The notes: a model not told the origin generated them from the letters alone. 64,000 nt of DNA from UBA668 sp039796575 (GCA_039796575.1 JBDKJP010000061.1:1-64000); one strand, 5' to 3'; positions 7,782-17,652 are shown, counted from the stretch's first letter. Made by a program: numbers and translations.

Positions 7782-8567
7782 ATGAGCGACCCGACCGTCC
7801 TGGAACTGAGCGTGCAGGTGCACGGCACCGTCGACGAGGTGTGGCGGGCGGTGGCCACGGGACCGGGCATGACCTCGTGGTACGTGCCGAGCACCGTGGA
7901 GGAACGCCAGGGTGGCGCCACCACGTCGCGGTTCGGTGAGGGTGACGAGATGGTCATCCCCGGTCGGGCCGTGGTCTGGGACCCGCCGCGCCGCATCTGC
8001 TTCGACGGCGGCGACGAGGGCATCGCCCACGGCATGACGATGACGTTCGACTGGCACGTCGAGCCGGGCGACGACGGCACCCAGACGGTGCGGTTCATCC
8101 AGTCGGGCTTCGACCCGTCGCCAGAGGGCCAGGCGATGCGCACCGCGATGGCCGAGGGATGGAGCCTGTTCCTGCAGAACCTGCAACTGCACCTCGAGCA
8201 CTTCCGTGGTCGCGACGGTCTGCCGATGCAGCCGACGGCCACCGGCACCGGCGCACGCGCCGACACCTGGCGGCAGCTCACCGCGGCCATCGGCATCCCG
8301 TCGGCGCCGGGCGTGGGCGACCGCGTGCGCGCCACCGGGCCCGACGCGCCGCCGCTGGCAGGCACGGTGGTGGCGGTCGACCCGTGGCGCATCAGCCTGC
8401 TGCTCGACGAGCCCGCGCAGGGCACCGGGTTCATCGCGGCCGAGGGCGTCGACGGTCAGGTGATGACCTCGGTGTGGCTGTACGTGTACGGCGACGACGC
8501 GGCGCGGATCGTCGAGCGCGACGCCGGCCGATGGGCGGCGTTGCTCTCGGCTACTTCAGCAGGCTGA
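7782..8567 (+). CDS. SRPBCC (AHSA1-like) domain protein
   Basis: 261 residues. The N-terminal ~145 residues have the START/Bet v1-like pattern of AHSA1 proteins: TVDEVWRAVATGPGMTSWYVP, then VVWDPPRRICFDG, HGMTMTFDWHVEP, and a C-terminal helix GWSLFLQNLQLHLEHF. These proteins bind hydrophobic ligands; the ligand is unknown. The remaining ~115 residues look like a second, diverged domain. TAGCCT ends 6 nt before ATG and there is no ribosome site, so a leaderless transcript is likely. It is divergent from the EthA-like gene, and its 3' end overlaps the convergent CapA gene by 17 bp. Confidence 0.85.
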   Translation: MSDPTVLELSVQVHGTVDEVWRAVATGPGMTSWYVPSTVEERQGGATTSRFGEGDEMVIPGRAVVWDPPRRICFDGGDEGIAHGMTMTFDWHVEPGDDGTQTVRFIQSGFDPSPEGQAMRTAMAEGWSLFLQNLQLHLEHFRGRDGLPMQPTATGTGARADTWRQLTAAIGIPSAPGVGDRVRATGPDAPPLAGTVVAVDPWRISLLLDEPAQGTGFIAAEGVDGQVMTSVWLYVYGDDAARIVERDAGRWAALLSATSAG

Positions 8568-9759
8568 CCACGGCCGACGTGCGCGTGAGGCACGCCTGCA
8601 TCTGGCTGCGCAACGTCGACGAGATGCCGGGCGTGGCCAGCGTGGTGATGCCCGGGTACACGATGCGACTGCCGAGCGCGTTGCACAGCAGCGCCGTCCA
8701 CGGTTCGACGAGCCACGAACCGTTCGGCTGCTGGGTGAAGCGCACCAGCGCCATCAGACCGTCGAGTGTGCGCGGGTCGCTGTACTTGCCGCGGCCCGAC
8801 ACGCCCATGCCGGAGATGTAGTTGCCGAGGCTCCAGTAGGTGGTGATGCCGTTCACCCGCTCGACGTTCTGCGGCACGTGCGGACCGTGGATGAGCACGA
8901 GGTCGGGCTTCGCCGCGGCACGCGTGATGGTGTTCACCAGTGCACGGTCCTCGGCGGTCGGACCGGTCTGCATCTCGACGTAGACGTGGAGGCTGATGAT
9001 CACCACCTCGGCACCGAGCGCCCGCGCCTGGGCCACATCGGCGAGCACCTTGTCGGCGGTGACGGCGCGGCTGAGCCGCCATTCCTCGCGCGGGAAGCCG
9101 GTGTTGCTGTTGCGCGCGTAGCTGAGGTGGGTGACCCGCACACCGTTCACCATGAACGTGGAGACGGCAGCCTCCTCCGGCGTGCGCGCCGTGCCGTTGT
9201 GGCTGAGGCCCGCGGCGTCGAGCGCTTCGAGCGTGGTGCGGATGCCGTCTGCGCCGGTGTCGTTCGCATGGTTCGAGGCGGTGCTGCACCGGTCGAAGCC
9301 GACGCGCTGCAGGTCGAAGGGCGTCTCCCATGCCGCGGCGATGAGGTTGGTGCCGTAGACGCCCTTGCCGACGAAGCCGACCTTCGCGCCGGGCGGGCCG
9401 ATCGGCGTCTCCATGTGGCAGATCGCCAGGTCGGCGAACTTCACGAGGAACGCGTGCGGACGTAGCAGCGGCTCGTAGTCGTAGCGAACGCCGGGTGGTG
9501 CGGCTGCTGCCGCCGCGTTGTTCACGAGGCCTTCGGCGAGGAAGTCGCCGACGGCCGCGACGGTGAACGTTCGACGGGGCGGGGTGAGGCGGACGGCGGT
9601 GGCACCATCGGCGGTGCCGGCGTCGTCGACGGTGGCGACCTCGACCGGCGCAGCCGGGGCGGGCGAGCCCGCGGCGTCGGTGGTGCGGCCGCCGAACGAC
9701 GCGACCCACAGCCCCATCGCCGCCAGGACGGCGACCGTGGCGACCTGACGTGTCCGCAC
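8551..9759 (-). CDS. CapA-family metallophosphatase-like exported protein
   Basis: 402 residues, starting at GTG 9759. A short basic N-terminus and hydrophobic segment (VATVAVLAAMGLWVASFG) precede an Ala/Pro linker and a CapA fold: TVAAVGDFLAEGLV, ICHMETPIG, TASNHANDTG, VIISLHVYVE, VLIHGPHVPQ and TYWSLGNYISG. These carry the metal-binding Asp/His/Asn residues of the calcineurin-like superfamily. CapA relatives (PgsA) take part in poly-gamma-glutamate capsule synthesis. Here the gene is solitary, without capB/capC, so a capsule role is not supported. It overlaps the SRPBCC gene tail-to-tail. Confidence 0.85.
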   Translation of the reverse strand: MRTRQVATVAVLAAMGLWVASFGGRTTDAAGSPAPAAPVEVATVDDAGTADGATAVRLTPPRRTFTVAAVGDFLAEGLVNNAAAAAAPPGVRYDYEPLLRPHAFLVKFADLAICHMETPIGPPGAKVGFVGKGVYGTNLIAAAWETPFDLQRVGFDRCSTASNHANDTGADGIRTTLEALDAAGLSHNGTARTPEEAAVSTFMVNGVRVTHLSYARNSNTGFPREEWRLSRAVTADKVLADVAQARALGAEVVIISLHVYVEMQTGPTAEDRALVNTITRAAAKPDLVLIHGPHVPQNVERVNGITTYWSLGNYISGMGVSGRGKYSDPRTLDGLMALVRFTQQPNGSWLVEPWTALLCNALGSRIVYPGITTLATPGISSTLRSQMQACLTRTSAVVSLLK

Positions 9760-9776
9760 GAGATGAGCGTACGTCG

Positions 9777-10588
9777 CTAGGCCCTGCGGTACTTGCGAAT
9801 GGCGATCGGCGCCATCACCACCATGATGCCGAACGACCAGGCGAGGCTGGCCCACACATAGTCGGTCGGGTCGGTGCCGAGCATCAGTGCCCGCACGGCG
9901 CGCACGGTGACGCTCACCGGCTGACGTTCCGCCCACCACTGCAACCAGTCGGGCATCGTCTCGACGGGCACGAACGCGTTCGATGCGAACACCAACGGCG
10001 CGACGAGCGGGAACGCTGCCGCCTGTGCAGCTTCGGCGTTCGGCACCACCAGCCCGATGACGGCGAAGATCCAGCACATCGACAGGCCGAACAGCACCAT
10101 CACGCCGATGGCGGCGACCATCTCGAGGAACGACGAGGTGGGCCGGAAGTCGACGAGGTAACCGACCACGATCATCAACACGACCACCACGGCGTTGCGC
10201 ACGCTGTCGGCCGCGACGCGTCCACCGAGCACGGCGCTGCGCGCCATCGGGAGGCTCTTCAGTCGTTCGAGCAGGCCCTTGGTGCGGTCCTCCGCGAGGC
10301 CGACGGCGGTGTTGATGGCGCCGAACACCACGGTCTGCACGAAGATGCCGGGCATCAGGTAGTTCACGTACGAGATGCCGCCGGGCGCCTGGATGGCCCC
10401 GCCGAACACGTAGCGGAACATCAGCACGAAGATGATCGGCTGGATGAGCGCGAACACCAGCAGCTGCGGCACGCGGCGGATGACGGTGAGGTTGCGCCAG
10501 GTCATGGCGAGGTTGTCGCGGATGGTCCACGCGATGCCCACGCCGGGCTTGGTGGAAATGGGTGGGTGCGTGGGGAGCGTGTCGATGC

Positions 10589-10592
<4 letters not shown>
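9777..10592 (-). CDS. ABC-2 type exporter permease (DrrB-like)
   Basis: 271 residues with six predicted membrane segments in the ABC-2 arrangement. The conserved stretch VGLAEDRTKGLLERLKSLPM before segment 3 is typical of DrrB (daunorubicin resistance) permeases. Start ATG 10592 overlaps the ATPase stop (ATGA), so the pair forms one exporter: two ATPases plus two permeases at the plasma membrane. The substrate is unknown; relatives move lipids, polyketides and antibiotics. Confidence 0.92.
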
Positions 10593-11527
<935 letters not shown>

Positions 11528-11566
11528 GTGCGGGACTGTACGCCCGTTGCGGGGAGGGGCCAGGCA

Positions 11567-11580
11567 GGGACCAAGGTCCG
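11567..11580. promoter_or_regulatory. DevR/DosR-like box
   Basis: GGGACCAAGGTCCG, inverted repeat GGGAC-N4-GTCCG, two bases off the perfect site at 40572. It lies between the divergent ABC exporter and the Nfn-rubrerythrin fusion gene. A weaker GGGAC...GCCC sequence lies at 11532-11545. Confidence 0.45.
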
Positions 11581-11618
11581 TGTTCCGTGGCGAGCGGCGG
11601 GCATACGCTCGTCGTCGG

Positions 11619-14531
11619 ATGCCGTTCCGGATCGTCACCCGCGAGCACCTCACCCCGAGCACGTTCCTGTGGGAAGTGGAAGCCCCCGATGTCGCGTCGT
11701 CGGCGCGCGCCGGTCTGTTCGTGATGGTGCGGTTGCACGACGGCGCCGAGCGCATCCCGCTCACCATCGCCGACTTCGACGCCGAGCGCGGCACGGTCAC
11801 CATCGTGGTGCAGGCGCTCGGCCGGTCGACGGCCGAGATGCGCGACAAGTACCACGAGGGCGACACGTTCGCCGACTTCGTCGGGCCCCTCGGCGTGCCC
11901 ACCGAGATCGAGCCCGGTGACAGCCACGTGGTGCTCGTGGGCGGTGGCCTCGGCGTGGCCCCGGTGTTCCCGCAGCTGCGCGCGTTCAAGCAGGCCGGCC
12001 ATCGCACCACGGCCATCGTCGGCTTCCGCAGTGCCGAGCTGAGCTTCTGGCGCGAGAAGTTGGGCGAGTGGGCCGACGAGCTCGTCATCTGCACCGACGA
12101 CGGGAGCATGGGCCGCCAGGGGCTGGTCACCGAGGCGCTGGCCGACGTGGTGGCGAACGACCGCCCCGAGCTCGCGGTGGCCATCGGCCCGATGGTGATG
12201 ATGCGCGCCTGCGCCGAGGTCACCCGGCCGGCCGGCGTGCACACCGTGGTGTCGCTCAACACGATCATGGTCGACGGCACCGGCATGTGCGGCTCGTGCC
12301 GCGTCAGCGTCGACGGTGTCACCCGCTTCGCCTGTGTCGACGGCCCCGACTTCGATGCGCACGGCGTCGACTTCGACGAGCTCCTCACCCGCCAGCGGCG
12401 GTTCAAGGAGGAGGAGACCGCGGCCTCGGCCGACTACGAGCACCGCTGCCAGGTCGAGCAGACGCTGTTCGTGGAGGGGCGGCGCACGTACAAGAAGCTG
12501 CGCGAGATCGAGCCCACGAAGGTGCCGATGCCCGAGCGCGACCCGGTCATCCGTGCCAGCACGTTCGACGAGGTGACGCTCGGCTACTCGCTCAGCGAGG
12601 CGATGCGCGAGGCCGAGCGGTGCCTGCAGTGCAGCCGCCCGACGTGCATCAGCGGTTGCCCGGTCAGCATCGACATCCCGCGCTTCATCCGCCACCTGTT
12701 GGTGAAGGACGTCGACGGTGCGCTGGGTGTGATCCGCGAGGCCAACATCCTGCCGTCGGTGTGCGGTCGTGTGTGCCCGCAGGAGTCGCAGTGCGAGAGC
12801 CAGTGCGTGATCGCGAAGAAGATGGACCCGGTCGGCATCGGCCGGCTCGAGCGGTTCATCGGCGACCACGGCAAGGTGCAGCCGCCCGAGGTGGCGCCGT
12901 CGCGTGGCAAGAAGGTGGCCGTCGTCGGCTCGGGCCCGTCGGGCCTGGCGTGCGCGGCCGACCTCGCCCGTGAAGGGGTCGACGTCACCGTGCTCGAGGC
13001 GCTGCACGTCACCGGCGGCGTGCTGCGCTACGGCATCCCGTCGTTCCGGTTGCCGCGCGAGATCATCGACCGCGAGATCCAGGGCCTCGTCGACCTCGGC
13101 GTGCACATCGAGACCGACAAGGTGGTCGGCCGCACGTTCACCGTCGACCAACTGCTGGAGCAGCGCGGCTTCGATGCGGTGTTCCTCGGGGTCGGTGCCG
13201 GCGCGCCCAGCTTCCTCGGCATTCCCGGCGAGAACGCCGGTCGTGTCATCAGCGCGAACGAGTTCCTCACCCGTGTGAACCTGATGGGTGGCGACCGCTT
13301 CCCCGACATCGACACGCCCGTCGGCATCGGCAAGGACGTCGTGGTCATCGGCGCCGGCAACACCGCGATGGACTGCCTGCGCGTGGCCCGCCGTCTCGGC
13401 GCACACGTGCGTTGCGTGTACCGCCGCACGAAGGCCGAGGCACCGGCGCGCGCCGAGGAGCTGCACCACGCCGAGGACGAAGGTGTCGGGTTCCTGTGGC
13501 TGCACAACCCGGTGGAGGTGCTCACCGACGAGCGCGGCGACGTGCGCGGGCTGCTCACCGAACGCGTGGAGCTCGGCGAGCCCGACGAACGCAGACGACG
13601 GCGACCCGTGGGCACGGGCGACCTCGTGGAGGTGGCGTGCGACACGGTGATCGTGGCACTCGGCACGAACCCGAACCCCATCGTCACGCGCAACACGAAG
13701 GGCCTCGATCTCGACAGCCGCGGGTACGTGGCGGCCGACCCCGTCACCCAGGCCACCAGCATCCCGGGCGTGTTCGCGGGCGGCGACATCGTCACCGGCG
13801 GTGCCACGGTGATCCTGGCGATGGGGGCCGGCCGCCGCGCTGCCGCGGCCATCCTCGACTACCTCGACCACGGCACGATGCCCGAGGTGGCCGACGCCGC
13901 CGAACCGGTGTGCCCGCGCTGTCACCGGCCGGTGGAGGCCGGCGACGACGACGGCATCTGCTGTGCCGACGAGGTGGTGGCGTGGAAGTGCGTCGACTGC
14001 TCGAAGCGCAGCGAGGGGTTCGCGTTCCCGTACGGACGCTGCCCCGCGTGCGCCGGCACGCTCGTGCCGGTCGACCCGACCACTGCGGTGCCCGACGAGG
14101 CGATGGACGCCGTGCGCAAGGCGTTCGAGATCGAGCTCGGTGGCCGCGACTTCTACGTTGCCGCGGCGAAGCACACCAGCGACGAGGCGCTGCACGACAT
14201 GTTCCAGCGCCTCGCCGACATGGAGCGCGAGCACATCGACACCCTGGTGCGCCGCTACCACCTCGCGCCGCCCGACGACGCGAGCGGCGACCTGCACCCC
14301 GGCGCGCTGCAGGCGGGCGCGCAGCGTGTGCCCACCGACCCGGTCGACCTGCTGCAGCTCGCGCTCACGCTCGAGCAGCGCGCCGAGGCGTTCTTCCGCG
14401 AGCACCTCGACGACACGTCACCGGCGGCGCGCGAGCTCTACCGCGAGCTCGCGGCGGAAGAAGGCGAGCACATCGCGTTGCTCACCACCGAGATCGCGGC
14501 GTTGCAGAGCAACCGCCGCGGCCTGCTGTAG
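11619..14531 (+). CDS. Fusion: NfnA/SudB-like + NfnB/GltD-like oxidoreductase + rubredoxin-like/ferritin-like tail
   Basis: 970 residues, three enzymes in one chain. Residues 1 to about 290: ferredoxin-NADP reductase-like FAD/NAD module with a [2Fe-2S] site MCGSCRV (C224, C227) plus C239, as in NfnA, SudB and PyrK. Residues ~290-760: GltD/NfnB-like part with iron-sulfur cysteines C335, C338, C343, C347 and a second set near 384-400, FAD motif VGSGPSGLAC (~436) and NADPH motif VIGAGNTAMDC (~575). Residues ~765-820: CPRCH, WKCVDC and CPACAG form rubredoxin/zinc-ribbon knuckles. Residues ~828-970: ferritin-like helices with EREH and EGEH metal motifs. The order rubredoxin then diiron is that of reverse rubrerythrins. 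Likely role: NAD(P)H-driven electron transfer, perhaps to reduce peroxide or O2. Start ATG 11619. Confidence 0.92.
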   Translation: MPFRIVTREHLTPSTFLWEVEAPDVASSARAGLFVMVRLHDGAERIPLTIADFDAERGTVTIVVQALGRSTAEMRDKYHEGDTFADFVGPLGVPTEIEPGDSHVVLVGGGLGVAPVFPQLRAFKQAGHRTTAIVGFRSAELSFWREKLGEWADELVICTDDGSMGRQGLVTEALADVVANDRPELAVAIGPMVMMRACAEVTRPAGVHTVVSLNTIMVDGTGMCGSCRVSVDGVTRFACVDGPDFDAHGVDFDELLTRQRRFKEEETAASADYEHRCQVEQTLFVEGRRTYKKLREIEPTKVPMPERDPVIRASTFDEVTLGYSLSEAMREAERCLQCSRPTCISGCPVSIDIPRFIRHLLVKDVDGALGVIREANILPSVCGRVCPQESQCESQCVIAKKMDPVGIGRLERFIGDHGKVQPPEVAPSRGKKVAVVGSGPSGLACAADLAREGVDVTVLEALHVTGGVLRYGIPSFRLPREIIDREIQGLVDLGVHIETDKVVGRTFTVDQLLEQRGFDAVFLGVGAGAPSFLGIPGENAGRVISANEFLTRVNLMGGDRFPDIDTPVGIGKDVVVIGAGNTAMDCLRVARRLGAHVRCVYRRTKAEAPARAEELHHAEDEGVGFLWLHNPVEVLTDERGDVRGLLTERVELGEPDERRRRRPVGTGDLVEVACDTVIVALGTNPNPIVTRNTKGLDLDSRGYVAADPVTQATSIPGVFAGGDIVTGGATVILAMGAGRRAAAAILDYLDHGTMPEVADAAEPVCPRCHRPVEAGDDDGICCADEVVAWKCVDCSKRSEGFAFPYGRCPACAGTLVPVDPTTAVPDEAMDAVRKAFEIELGGRDFYVAAAKHTSDEALHDMFQRLADMEREHIDTLVRRYHLAPPDDASGDLHPGALQAGAQRVPTDPVDLLQLALTLEQRAEAFFREHLDDTSPAARELYRELAAEEGEHIALLTTEIAALQSNRRGLL

Positions 14532-14589
14532 CTCAGGGCGTGTGCCCAGTTTCGCTGCCCGAGGGCCTCGACCGGAACGCACCTACCGG

Positions 14590-14670
14590 GGCTTCTGGGC
14601 GTCGTTCGTCCCCCTTCGCGTCCTGGGTGGTTTCCGTCCCGGATTCCGGGACGGAAACCACCCAGAAGCC
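14590..14670 (+). repeat. Dispersed 3'-end repeat, copy B
   Basis: Same family as copy A, beginning 58 bp after the fusion gene stop, sense orientation. The hairpin at 14623-14665 has two perfectly complementary 20-base arms and a 3-nt loop, the strongest of the five copies. A terminator-like role is plausible, although no U-tract follows. Confidence 0.85.
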
Positions 14671-14881
14671 GTGCTGCGCGGCGGGCGATCCCCGTCCTTG
14701 TGGCCCGCCGCGTTCTCGTGCCCCTCCAGGACACTCCCCAGGGAGTTCTCGTCACCTCCCGTGATCACCCTTGCGCAGGGCGCACATCCCGGGCATTCGG
14801 CACTCCCTCTCACTCTCGAGGGTTTCCCGCCCCAGTGCCCCCGGGGTGACACGAAAGCCTCGAGAATCAGGTTCACCGGCA
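14671..14881. other. Intergenic DNA without recognised genes
   Basis: Part of a 460-bp gap between the fusion gene and the next small gene. No convincing coding frame, RNA gene or promoter was recognised in this stretch. It is flanked by repeat copy B and two tandem palindromes. Confidence 0.5.
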
Positions 14882-14931
14882 TTCTGGGCATGCCCAGAAC
14901 CACCCCGGGGTCATTCTGGGCATGCCCAGAA
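14882..14931. repeat. Two tandem 18-bp perfect palindromes
   Basis: TTCTGGGCATGCCCAGAA occurs at 14882-14899 and again at 14914-14931 (32-bp period). It shares the core TTCTGGGC with the dispersed 3'-end repeat. It may be a regulator site or a remnant of that repeat family. Confidence 0.75.
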
Positions 14932-14942
14932 AGGGCCCAGAC

Positions 14943-14996
14943 CTGCCGCTCGGAGCTGTTGACGTGGGGATTGGAAGCAGGCACTCTGCACCGGTG
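14943..14996 (+). promoter_or_regulatory. 54-bp promoter element, copy 1
   Basis: Matches 41 of 54 positions with 15369-15422. It contains TTGACG (-35), 17-nt spacing, CACTCT (-10), six bases, and ends exactly on the GTG start at 14994. The shared geometry up to GTG implies leaderless transcription. Confidence 0.65.
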
Positions 14997-15368
14997 CCGA
15001 TGTCGAGCTTCCCTGAGCTGCATGATTTGATCTGGCTGTTCGAGTCGGAGCCCACCATCCCCGAGGAGTACCCGGGCTGGCCGGTCACCCCGGCCACATT
15101 CGAGACGGAACGGGGACCGTGGCGCGTTCGATGTGTGGTCGCGCCTTACGACTACACCGTCACCATCCGATGCCTGTGCGAGGACCAAGATGCGATCGAG
15201 GTCAATCTGTTGGAGAACGTCGATGAGGTCAGGGTCGATCGGACGAATGGCGCCGAAACACTGGTCGTGACCTGTCGAGCAGACTCCTTGCTGCGACCCG
15301 TTCGGCTGCAACTCAAACCGAAGGTGCATGTCGTAGTCGAGACCCAACTGCCGGGGCAGCGTCCCTAA
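14994..15368 (+). CDS. Hypothetical protein behind duplicated promoter
   Basis: 124 residues from GTG 14994 (an alternative start is ATG 15000). GTG is preferred because the conserved 54-bp element ends at this codon, exactly as at the next gene. The protein is acidic, with no signal peptide or membrane segment. It contains aromatic-rich LIWLFESEPTIPEEYPGWP and a strand-rich second half (RVRCVVAPYDYTVTIRCL). Codon use is less GC-extreme than in neighbours, which may indicate recent acquisition. No family recognised. Confidence 0.55.
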   Translation: MPMSSFPELHDLIWLFESEPTIPEEYPGWPVTPATFETERGPWRVRCVVAPYDYTVTIRCLCEDQDAIEVNLLENVDEVRVDRTNGAETLVVTCRADSLLRPVRLQLKPKVHVVVETQLPGQRP

Positions 15369-15422
15369 CTGCCGCTCGGCGCTGTTGACGCACGAACCAG
15401 GAGCGGGCAATCTGCGCTGGTG
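15369..15422 (+). promoter_or_regulatory. 54-bp promoter element, copy 2
   Basis: Second copy of the element: TTGACG, 17-nt spacing, CAATCT, six bases, then GTG at 15420. Its first block GCCGCTCGGCGCTG recurs alone at 15856-15869, just after the following gene. Confidence 0.65.
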
Positions 15423-15839
15423 AGGAGTCGCCACGGGTTGCTGTTTGCGGCACTGTTCGTCTTGATGGGGACCGTTGGATGCGCGCCCGATGAGGCAAGC
15501 CGGGAGGATTGCGGCGATGGGGCCACGTGCACCACGAGCGTCAATACAAGCGTTTCGTGCGAGCCGGTGCTCCGCTTTCGATTGGGCGACATCGAGTACG
15601 AGAACCAGCGTTTCGACGACCGGATAGCGCAGGGCGATCTCGGACCAGTGGTCGGCGAAGTCAGTGTGTATCCAGCGGCGCTCGACCGGTGCGAGACGGT
15701 GGTGCTGCACGACGGCGAAGGTTCCCTTCCGCCTGGCACGAAGATCTACGAGATCGAGGGCGTCGACCGCTCAGTGGCGCTCACTGCCAGTATCGGCAAC
15801 GAGGTGTACCTGAGGTACCTCGGTCGGCCCGTGCCGTGA
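15420..15839 (+). CDS. Small lipoprotein, function unknown
   Basis: 139 residues from GTG 15420. Leader MRSRHGLLFAALFVLMGTVGC ends in a lipobox-like GTVGC, so Cys21 should be lipidated and the protein anchored outside the membrane. The mature part has three further cysteine positions early (EDCGDGATC, SCEP) and strand-rich sequence. It is the second unit behind the duplicated 54-bp promoter and is probably controlled like the preceding gene. No family recognised. Confidence 0.65.
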   Translation: MRSRHGLLFAALFVLMGTVGCAPDEASREDCGDGATCTTSVNTSVSCEPVLRFRLGDIEYENQRFDDRIAQGDLGPVVGEVSVYPAALDRCETVVLHDGEGSLPPGTKIYEIEGVDRSVALTASIGNEVYLRYLGRPVP

Positions 15840-15898
15840 CGATCCACGCAGAGCAGCCGCTCGGCGCTGCAGCCGGCGGCGGAGCAGGACACACGTCC

Positions 15899-17581
15899 TC
15901 AGGCGCGGGCGAACTCGCGGATCACGCGGCCGGGGCGCTCGCCCGAGTGCTTGCCCTGCTCGGTGACGATCTTGCCGTTCACGATGGTGGCGGCGTAGCC
16001 GCGGCTCTTCACCATGAGGCGACCCTTGCCGCCTGGGAAGTCGTTCACGTACTCGGGGTGCTGGCTGGCGAGGCGGTCGATGTCGAACACGTTGATGTCG
16101 GCGTACTGGCCGACGGCCAGCGTGCCGCGCTCCTTCAGGCCGAGCACCGACGCCGGGAAGGCCGTGAGGCGACGCACGGCCTCGGGCAGGCTCACCGCGT
16201 TGCGGGTGCGTTGCCAGTAGGTGAGGTAGTGCGTGCTCGCGTCGGCGTCGCAGATCTGGCCGGCGTGCGCTCCCGTGTCGGCGAGACCGGGGTACACGTG
16301 GTCGAGGCCGAGCAGGTCGCCCATCGCATCGGTGGCCCGGTTGAAGAACCAGGTGTTGAACAGCTCCTTGCCGTCGCTCGCGATGAGGCGGTCGATGACG
16401 AACTCCACCGGGTGCACACCGAGTGCCGCGGCGTGGTCGGCGATCGACATGCCGCCGGCCTCGTGGTAGTCGGGCGAGTCGCCGGTGCCGAGCGGATGGA
16501 TGAAGTTCGGGTCGTACCACATGCCCTTCTCCTTGCCCTCCTCCACGAGGAGTGCACGGGTGGCCGGGTCCTTCAGCGCCTTGACTCGATCTTCGATGGT
16601 GGGCAGCTGCATCAGCTGGCGCCACTGCTTGCCCTTCACGGGCGAGATCTGCGCGAGGCCGCACAGCGAACCGCTCGGGCGGGTCATCGAGGCGAGCGTG
16701 ATGTTGCCGTGCTTGCCGCTCTCGTTCTCGAGGAAGCCGCCGAACACGTCGACGCCGCCGCGGCCGCTGTTGCCGACGCCGCCGCTGAACAGCACGTCGC
16801 CGCACGCCTGCGCCATCTCCTTGAGGAGCATGAACTCGTGGGCGCCCTTCGTGGCGAAGTCGTTGACCGCCTGGAACAGGCCGCCGCCCGCGGCGTTCAT
16901 GCCGTCGGCCACGGCGAGGTACTCGTCGAGCGGGGCGAGGGTGCCGGGCACGTAGCGGCCGTCGGGCACGACGTGCAGCAGGATGCGCGAGGTGCTGAAG
17001 CCGACTGCGCCGCCGGCCACGCTCTCCTCGGCGATCTCGCGCATCGCGTTGAGCTCTTCGGGGGTGGCGGGCTCGTCGCTGAGCGAGCGCTCGCCCATCA
17101 CGTGGTAGCGCACGGCGCAGTGGCCGACCATGCCCACGATGTTGAGCGCCGGCTGCATGCGCTGCACCGAGTCGAGGTACTCGGGGTACGTCTCCCAGTC
17201 CCACGGCAGGCCGTCGAGGATGGCATCGCGGGGGATGTCCTCGACGCTCTCCATCATCTCGGCCAGGAATTCCTTGCTCTCCGGGCGCACCGGGGCGAAG
17301 GTGACGCCGCAGTTGCCCATCAGCACGGTGGTGACGCCGTGCCACGAGCTGGAGGTCATGTACGGGTCCCAGCCCACCTGCGCGTCGAGATGGGTGTGCA
17401 GGTCGATGAACCCGGGCGACACGATCTGGCCGGTGGCGTCGATCTCGCGGGCCGCCACCTCGCCGCTGAGGTTGCCGATGGCAGTGATGCGGTCGCCGTC
17501 GATGGCCAGGTCGGCCACGTAGCCGGCCGCGCCGGTGCCGTCGACGATGGTGCCGTTGCGGATGATGAGGTCGTGTGCCAC
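15899..17581 (-). CDS. N-acyl-D-amino-acid deacylase / D-aminoacylase-like amidohydrolase
   Basis: 560 residues, start GTG 17581 with GGGGG seven bases upstream. Amidohydrolase superfamily: N-terminal beta-sandwich strand DLIIRNGTIVDGTG, metal motif GFIDLHTHLD, and LMGNCGVTFAP, whose cysteine is the metal-bridging residue of D-aminoacylases. Later motifs are GHCAVR and DTGAHAG. These enzymes hydrolyse N-acyl-D-amino acids or related amides and hydantoins. It stands alone, convergent with the small lipoprotein gene. Confidence 0.88.
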   Translation of the reverse strand: MAHDLIIRNGTIVDGTGAAGYVADLAIDGDRITAIGNLSGEVAAREIDATGQIVSPGFIDLHTHLDAQVGWDPYMTSSSWHGVTTVLMGNCGVTFAPVRPESKEFLAEMMESVEDIPRDAILDGLPWDWETYPEYLDSVQRMQPALNIVGMVGHCAVRYHVMGERSLSDEPATPEELNAMREIAEESVAGGAVGFSTSRILLHVVPDGRYVPGTLAPLDEYLAVADGMNAAGGGLFQAVNDFATKGAHEFMLLKEMAQACGDVLFSGGVGNSGRGGVDVFGGFLENESGKHGNITLASMTRPSGSLCGLAQISPVKGKQWRQLMQLPTIEDRVKALKDPATRALLVEEGKEKGMWYDPNFIHPLGTGDSPDYHEAGGMSIADHAAALGVHPVEFVIDRLIASDGKELFNTWFFNRATDAMGDLLGLDHVYPGLADTGAHAGQICDADASTHYLTYWQRTRNAVSLPEAVRRLTAFPASVLGLKERGTLAVGQYADINVFDIDRLASQHPEYVNDFPGGKGRLMVKSRGYAATIVNGKIVTEQGKHSGERPGRVIREFARA

Positions 17582-17652
17582 GACGTTCCCCCTTCTCGTG
17601 TCCCTCGTGCGACTGTACCGACCACCTCTTCGGCACCCGTCACCGAGCCACA

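Noticed and set aside
8551..9759. Capsule (poly-gamma-glutamate) biosynthesis locus
   Set aside because: Only a CapA-like gene is present; capB and capC are missing and neighbours are unrelated.
14882..14931. Possible CRISPR array (palindromic repeat, 32-bp period)
   Set aside because: Only two repeats, the intervening 14 bp are not spacer-length, and no cas gene is present.
14943..15869. Integron-like cassette array
   Set aside because: The repeated element looks like a promoter with a start codon rather than an attC recombination site, there is no integrase, and only two genes are involved.
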